Source: Clostridia bacterium
GTDB taxonomy: Bacteria; Bacillota_E; SLMV01; PUMD01
Length of the DNA: 7,451 bases
Direction of reading: 5' to 3'
Assembly: GCA_003563755.1 (NCBI GenBank)
Contig: PWUB01000325.1
Location: 1 to 7,451, forward strand
Shown here: positions 5,281-7,451 of the stretch, in pieces
Position numbering within the stretch: position 1 is the first letter of the stretch
How the letters are laid out: each line of letters starts with the position of its first letter
Program-made: the position numbers and the translations under genes
Notes under the pieces: model-generated
Database searches by the model: none
What the model saw: the letters and a program-made list of their open reading frames with translations, nothing else
Told to the model about the DNA's origin: nothing

Positions 5281-6234
5281 ATGCAGACATACATCGCGAA
5301 GCGGCTCCTGCTGGCCGTACCCACCGTGTTGGCAGTTATGACGATAGTATTCTTCTCCCTCTATCTTGCACCAGGAGATCCCGTCACCATGATGATACCG
5401 CCGGACCTCGAGGGCGAGGCCAGGGAAGCAATGGTTGAGCAGATCCGGGAGCGGCTGGGTTTCGACCGACCCCTTCACGAGCAGTACCTATCATATCTCG
5501 GGCGCACGCTGAGGTTGGACCTCGGGCGATCGCTGCGGCACCGCACCCCCATCGTGGATGACCTGCGTAGACGCATCCCTGCCACCCTGCAGCTGGGCGT
5601 ATTCTCGCTCAGCATAGCAGTGATCATAGGCGTGGCCTTCGGCATTATCTCGGCGGTCAGGCGCGATACGCTGCTCGACAACGTCACCACCTTCGGCGCG
5701 CTGTTCGGCGTTTCCATACCCAACTTCTTCTTCGGGTACGTTCTCATGCTCATCCTGGGGCTGTACTTGAGGAAGCTCCCACCTTCGGGTTTCGGAGGGG
5801 CCATATACACGTGGGAGGGATTTCGGTACGCGATACTGCCTGCTATCACGCTGGGAACCAGTTCGGCGGCGGTTCTGGCTAGGTTCACCCGCTCCAGCAT
5901 GCTTGACGTCATCAACCAGGATTACATACGCACGGCGCGGGCCAAGGGCTTGGCGGATCGGATCGTCATCTTCAGGCATGCTTTGCGCAATGCCCTCATC
6001 CCGGTGGTGACGCTTCTGGGTATGCAGTTTGGTTCCATTCTGAGCGGTTCGGTTATAGTGGAGTCGGTGTTCGCGTGGCCGGGCGTCGGCCGATATATGA
6101 TCGGCGCCATCAACAGCCGGGACTACCCCGTCGTTCAGGCAACGGTACTGGTGGTGGCGATAGCCTTTGTCCTGGCCAACTTCATAACAGACCTGGCCTA
6201 TGCGGTGATTGACCCACGCATTCGTTACGAGTGA
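5281..6234 (+). CDS. ABC transporter permease, DppB/OppB family
   Basis: This 317-residue inner-membrane protein forms half of the importer channel. It begins with the family's usual YIAKRLLLAVPT segment leading into helix 1 (about 10-30). A large extracytoplasmic loop follows (31-100, including GDP at 32-34 and LDLGRSL at 79-85). The BPD_transp_1 core has helices near 103-125, 137-162, 184-203, 238-262 and 284-310. The cytoplasmic EAA loop that docks on the ATPase is DYIRTARAKGLADRIVIFRH (214-233). The ending (DLAYAVIDPRIRYE) is typical. GGGGAGG at 5267-5273 sits 7 bases before the ATG. The next permease starts 12 bases after the stop, so the two are co-translated from one message. Substrate specificity is set by the binding protein, so a dpp or opp symbol would be a guess. 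Confidence 0.96.
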   Translation: MQTYIAKRLLLAVPTVLAVMTIVFFSLYLAPGDPVTMMIPPDLEGEAREAMVEQIRERLGFDRPLHEQYLSYLGRTLRLDLGRSLRHRTPIVDDLRRRIPATLQLGVFSLSIAVIIGVAFGIISAVRRDTLLDNVTTFGALFGVSIPNFFFGYVLMLILGLYLRKLPPSGFGGAIYTWEGFRYAILPAITLGTSSAAVLARFTRSSMLDVINQDYIRTARAKGLADRIVIFRHALRNALIPVVTLLGMQFGSILSGSVIVESVFAWPGVGRYMIGAINSRDYPVVQATVLVVAIAFVLANFITDLAYAVIDPRIRYE

Positions 6235-6246
6235 TGGGCGGAAAGG

Positions 6247-7170
6247 ATGAGTTTGGTGGCAATGCAGCAAGAACCCGAGCAGTCCGCAGGCGACAGGATG
6301 GCCGGTGATCCCTCAGCTGATCCCAAGGGCCTCACCTTCGGACAACGGTTCAGGTTGAGGGTTGCCAAGAACCGCCTCGTTGCGGCCGCCGTTGTCTTCC
6401 TGATGCTGGTGGTACTCATGGGCGTGTTCGCGCCTTACCTTACTCCGTATCGGCCGGGGCAGCAGAATCTGCTTCGGCGGCTTCAATCGCCCTCCCGCGA
6501 CCACTGGTTCGGCACCGACGAGAGCGGGCGCGATGTGCTCACCCGCATCGCTTACGGCACGCGGGTGTCACTGATGATCGGAGTTCTCGGTTCCTTCGGT
6601 GGGATGGTGCTAGGAGTGACGCTCGGTGTAGTATCCGGATACTACGGGGGTAGGTTGGACAACGTGGTCATGCGGGTCGTGGACGTGATGATGGCATTTC
6701 CGGGAATTCTTCTCGCCATCCTGATTGTGAGCATTCTGGGCCCGGGCATGAACAACTTGATCGTGGCGCTGGTAATATGGGGAATTCCCAGCTTCGCACG
6801 GGTGAGCCGAGGCAGCGTGTTGTCCATCAAGGAAATGGACTTCGTGGAGGCCGTTCGTTCATTGGGGGCTTCCGGATCAAGAATCATGACCCGACATGTC
6901 GTGCTAAACATCCTGTCTCCCATCATCGTGCTGACCACCCTGTCGGTGGCCGGTTCGATCCTGACCGCCGCGGGCATGGGTTTTCTGGGACTGGGTGTTC
7001 AACCCCCGACCGCTGAGTGGGGTGCCATGGCGAGCACGGCTAGGCATCATGTTCGGGATGCTCCCCATCTGATAATGTTCCCGGGGTTCTTCATCTTCTT
7101 CACGGTTCTCTCCATCAACATCCTCGGTGATGCTCTACGGGATGTGCTGGATCCCAGGTTGAAGGCGTGA
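6247..7170 (+). CDS. ABC transporter permease, DppC/OppC family
   Basis: This 307-residue protein is the second channel subunit and should pair with the preceding permease. It has the OppC_N layout: a cytoplasmic tail, a first helix at about 44-63, then the hallmark HWFGTDESGRDVLTRIAYGT (86-105). The transport core follows, with the EAA loop DFVEAVRSLGASGSRIMTRH (198-217) and the conserved GFLGLGVQPPTAEWGAM (245-261). It ends ILGDALRDVLDPRLKA, as usual. The 30-residue N-terminal tail is rich in acidic and small residues and is poorly conserved in the family. The ATG at 6247 lies just after GGCGGAAAGG; GTG at 6256 or ATG at 6262 are possible alternatives and would only shorten the tail. Two stop codons in a row (TGATGA) end the gene. 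No ATPase gene follows within the window. Confidence 0.96.
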   Translation: MSLVAMQQEPEQSAGDRMAGDPSADPKGLTFGQRFRLRVAKNRLVAAAVVFLMLVVLMGVFAPYLTPYRPGQQNLLRRLQSPSRDHWFGTDESGRDVLTRIAYGTRVSLMIGVLGSFGGMVLGVTLGVVSGYYGGRLDNVVMRVVDVMMAFPGILLAILIVSILGPGMNNLIVALVIWGIPSFARVSRGSVLSIKEMDFVEAVRSLGASGSRIMTRHVVLNILSPIIVLTTLSVAGSILTAAGMGFLGLGVQPPTAEWGAMASTARHHVRDAPHLIMFPGFFIFFTVLSINILGDALRDVLDPRLKA

Positions 7171-7451
7171 TGAAACGGCTGTGATGCTGCCTGCCTAGCT
7201 TCCTGCACGGTCGCTTCGGAGAGAGCTACGGGGCGAGAACCGTACGAGAGAGAACGGGCCGGACACAACAACCTCCGGCCACCTCCCTCCAACAGTTGGC
7301 CAGGATTGCAGCTACAGGTATTAGTTTAGTCGGAAGTTACCCCCTCTGAAAGCGGTCTGATAGTCATGTAAGTGCCGATGGCACGGGCCATTGGGAGGAT
7401 ATCTCATACTGCGGGATGTACCCATGTAATGTAGCGGTGCAGGTGTTGACA
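7171..7451. other. Non-coding region after the permease genes
   Basis: These 281 bases contain no frame that reads as protein. A 7-bp perfect stem (GGCCGGA 7257-7263 with TCCGGCC 7274-7280, 10-base loop) lies 87 bases after the last stop. It lacks a T-run, so it is at best a weak or Rho-assisted end for the operon. The ATPase genes expected for this transporter do not begin here. Confidence 0.5.
7446..7451 (+). promoter_or_regulatory. Possible -35 element at the window edge
   Basis: The last six bases are TTGACA, the consensus -35 hexamer for the main bacterial sigma factor. The -10 element would fall outside the window, so this may mark the promoter of the next plus-strand gene or be chance. 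Confidence 0.3.

Noticed and set aside
5491..6270. 259-codon minus-strand open frame
   Set aside because: It is a shadow of the DppB-type permease gene and its product is His-, Arg- and Gln-rich with no domain.
7257..7280. Stem after the permease genes as an intrinsic terminator
   Set aside because: The stem is only 7 bp with a 10-base loop and is followed by C-rich sequence, not a T-run.

Overview
The window looks like chromosomal DNA from a bacterium of moderately high GC content. An anaerobic, Bacillota-like host is the best guess. The evidence is the tail of an EFR1-type ferredoxin at the left edge (a family common in anaerobes), strong GGAGG-type ribosome binding sites, and TTG start codons placed right behind such sites. 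No rRNA, tRNA, CRISPR array or intact mobile element was seen, so the taxonomic guess is inference.

Layout. (1) Bases 1-185 hold the 3' end of a plus-strand ferredoxin gene. (2) Bases 189-909 run on the minus strand: an intact GNAT acetyltransferase (403-873) followed by a short reading frame that appears broken by a frameshift (189-393). The frame ends 3 bases from the ferredoxin stop, so the two strands meet tail to tail. (3) Bases 910-2352 form a gene-poor tract of about 1.4 kb. No gene there is convincing, but several minus-strand stretches read like protein in changing frames (916-1212, 1223-1318, 1377-1763), which suggests decayed genes. (4) Bases 2353-3233 encode a translationally coupled pair on the plus strand: a membrane-anchored protein resembling the LEA14/WHy beta-sandwich family, and a four-helix membrane protein. 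(5) Bases 3234-3588 are a leader with weak small reading frames. (6) Bases 3589-7170 hold an ABC importer operon of the peptide/nickel/opine class: a lipoprotein solute-binding protein, a DppB-type permease and a DppC-type permease. A long imperfect hairpin lies between the binding-protein and first permease genes. (7) Bases 7171-7451 are non-coding, and the window ends exactly on TTGACA, a possible -35 element.

How the genes work together. The binding protein would capture a substrate, probably an oligopeptide or related solute, outside the membrane. It would pass it to the channel formed by the two permeases. The two ATPase subunits needed to power import are not in the window; they may lie downstream or elsewhere. 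The hairpin could help make more binding protein than permease, as is common in such operons. The LEA14-like/four-helix pair probably acts together at the membrane, but its function is unknown. I did not find a clearly new system. The coupled membrane pair, the frameshifted short gene with a perfect inverted repeat at the break, and the decayed tract are the points most worth a second look.
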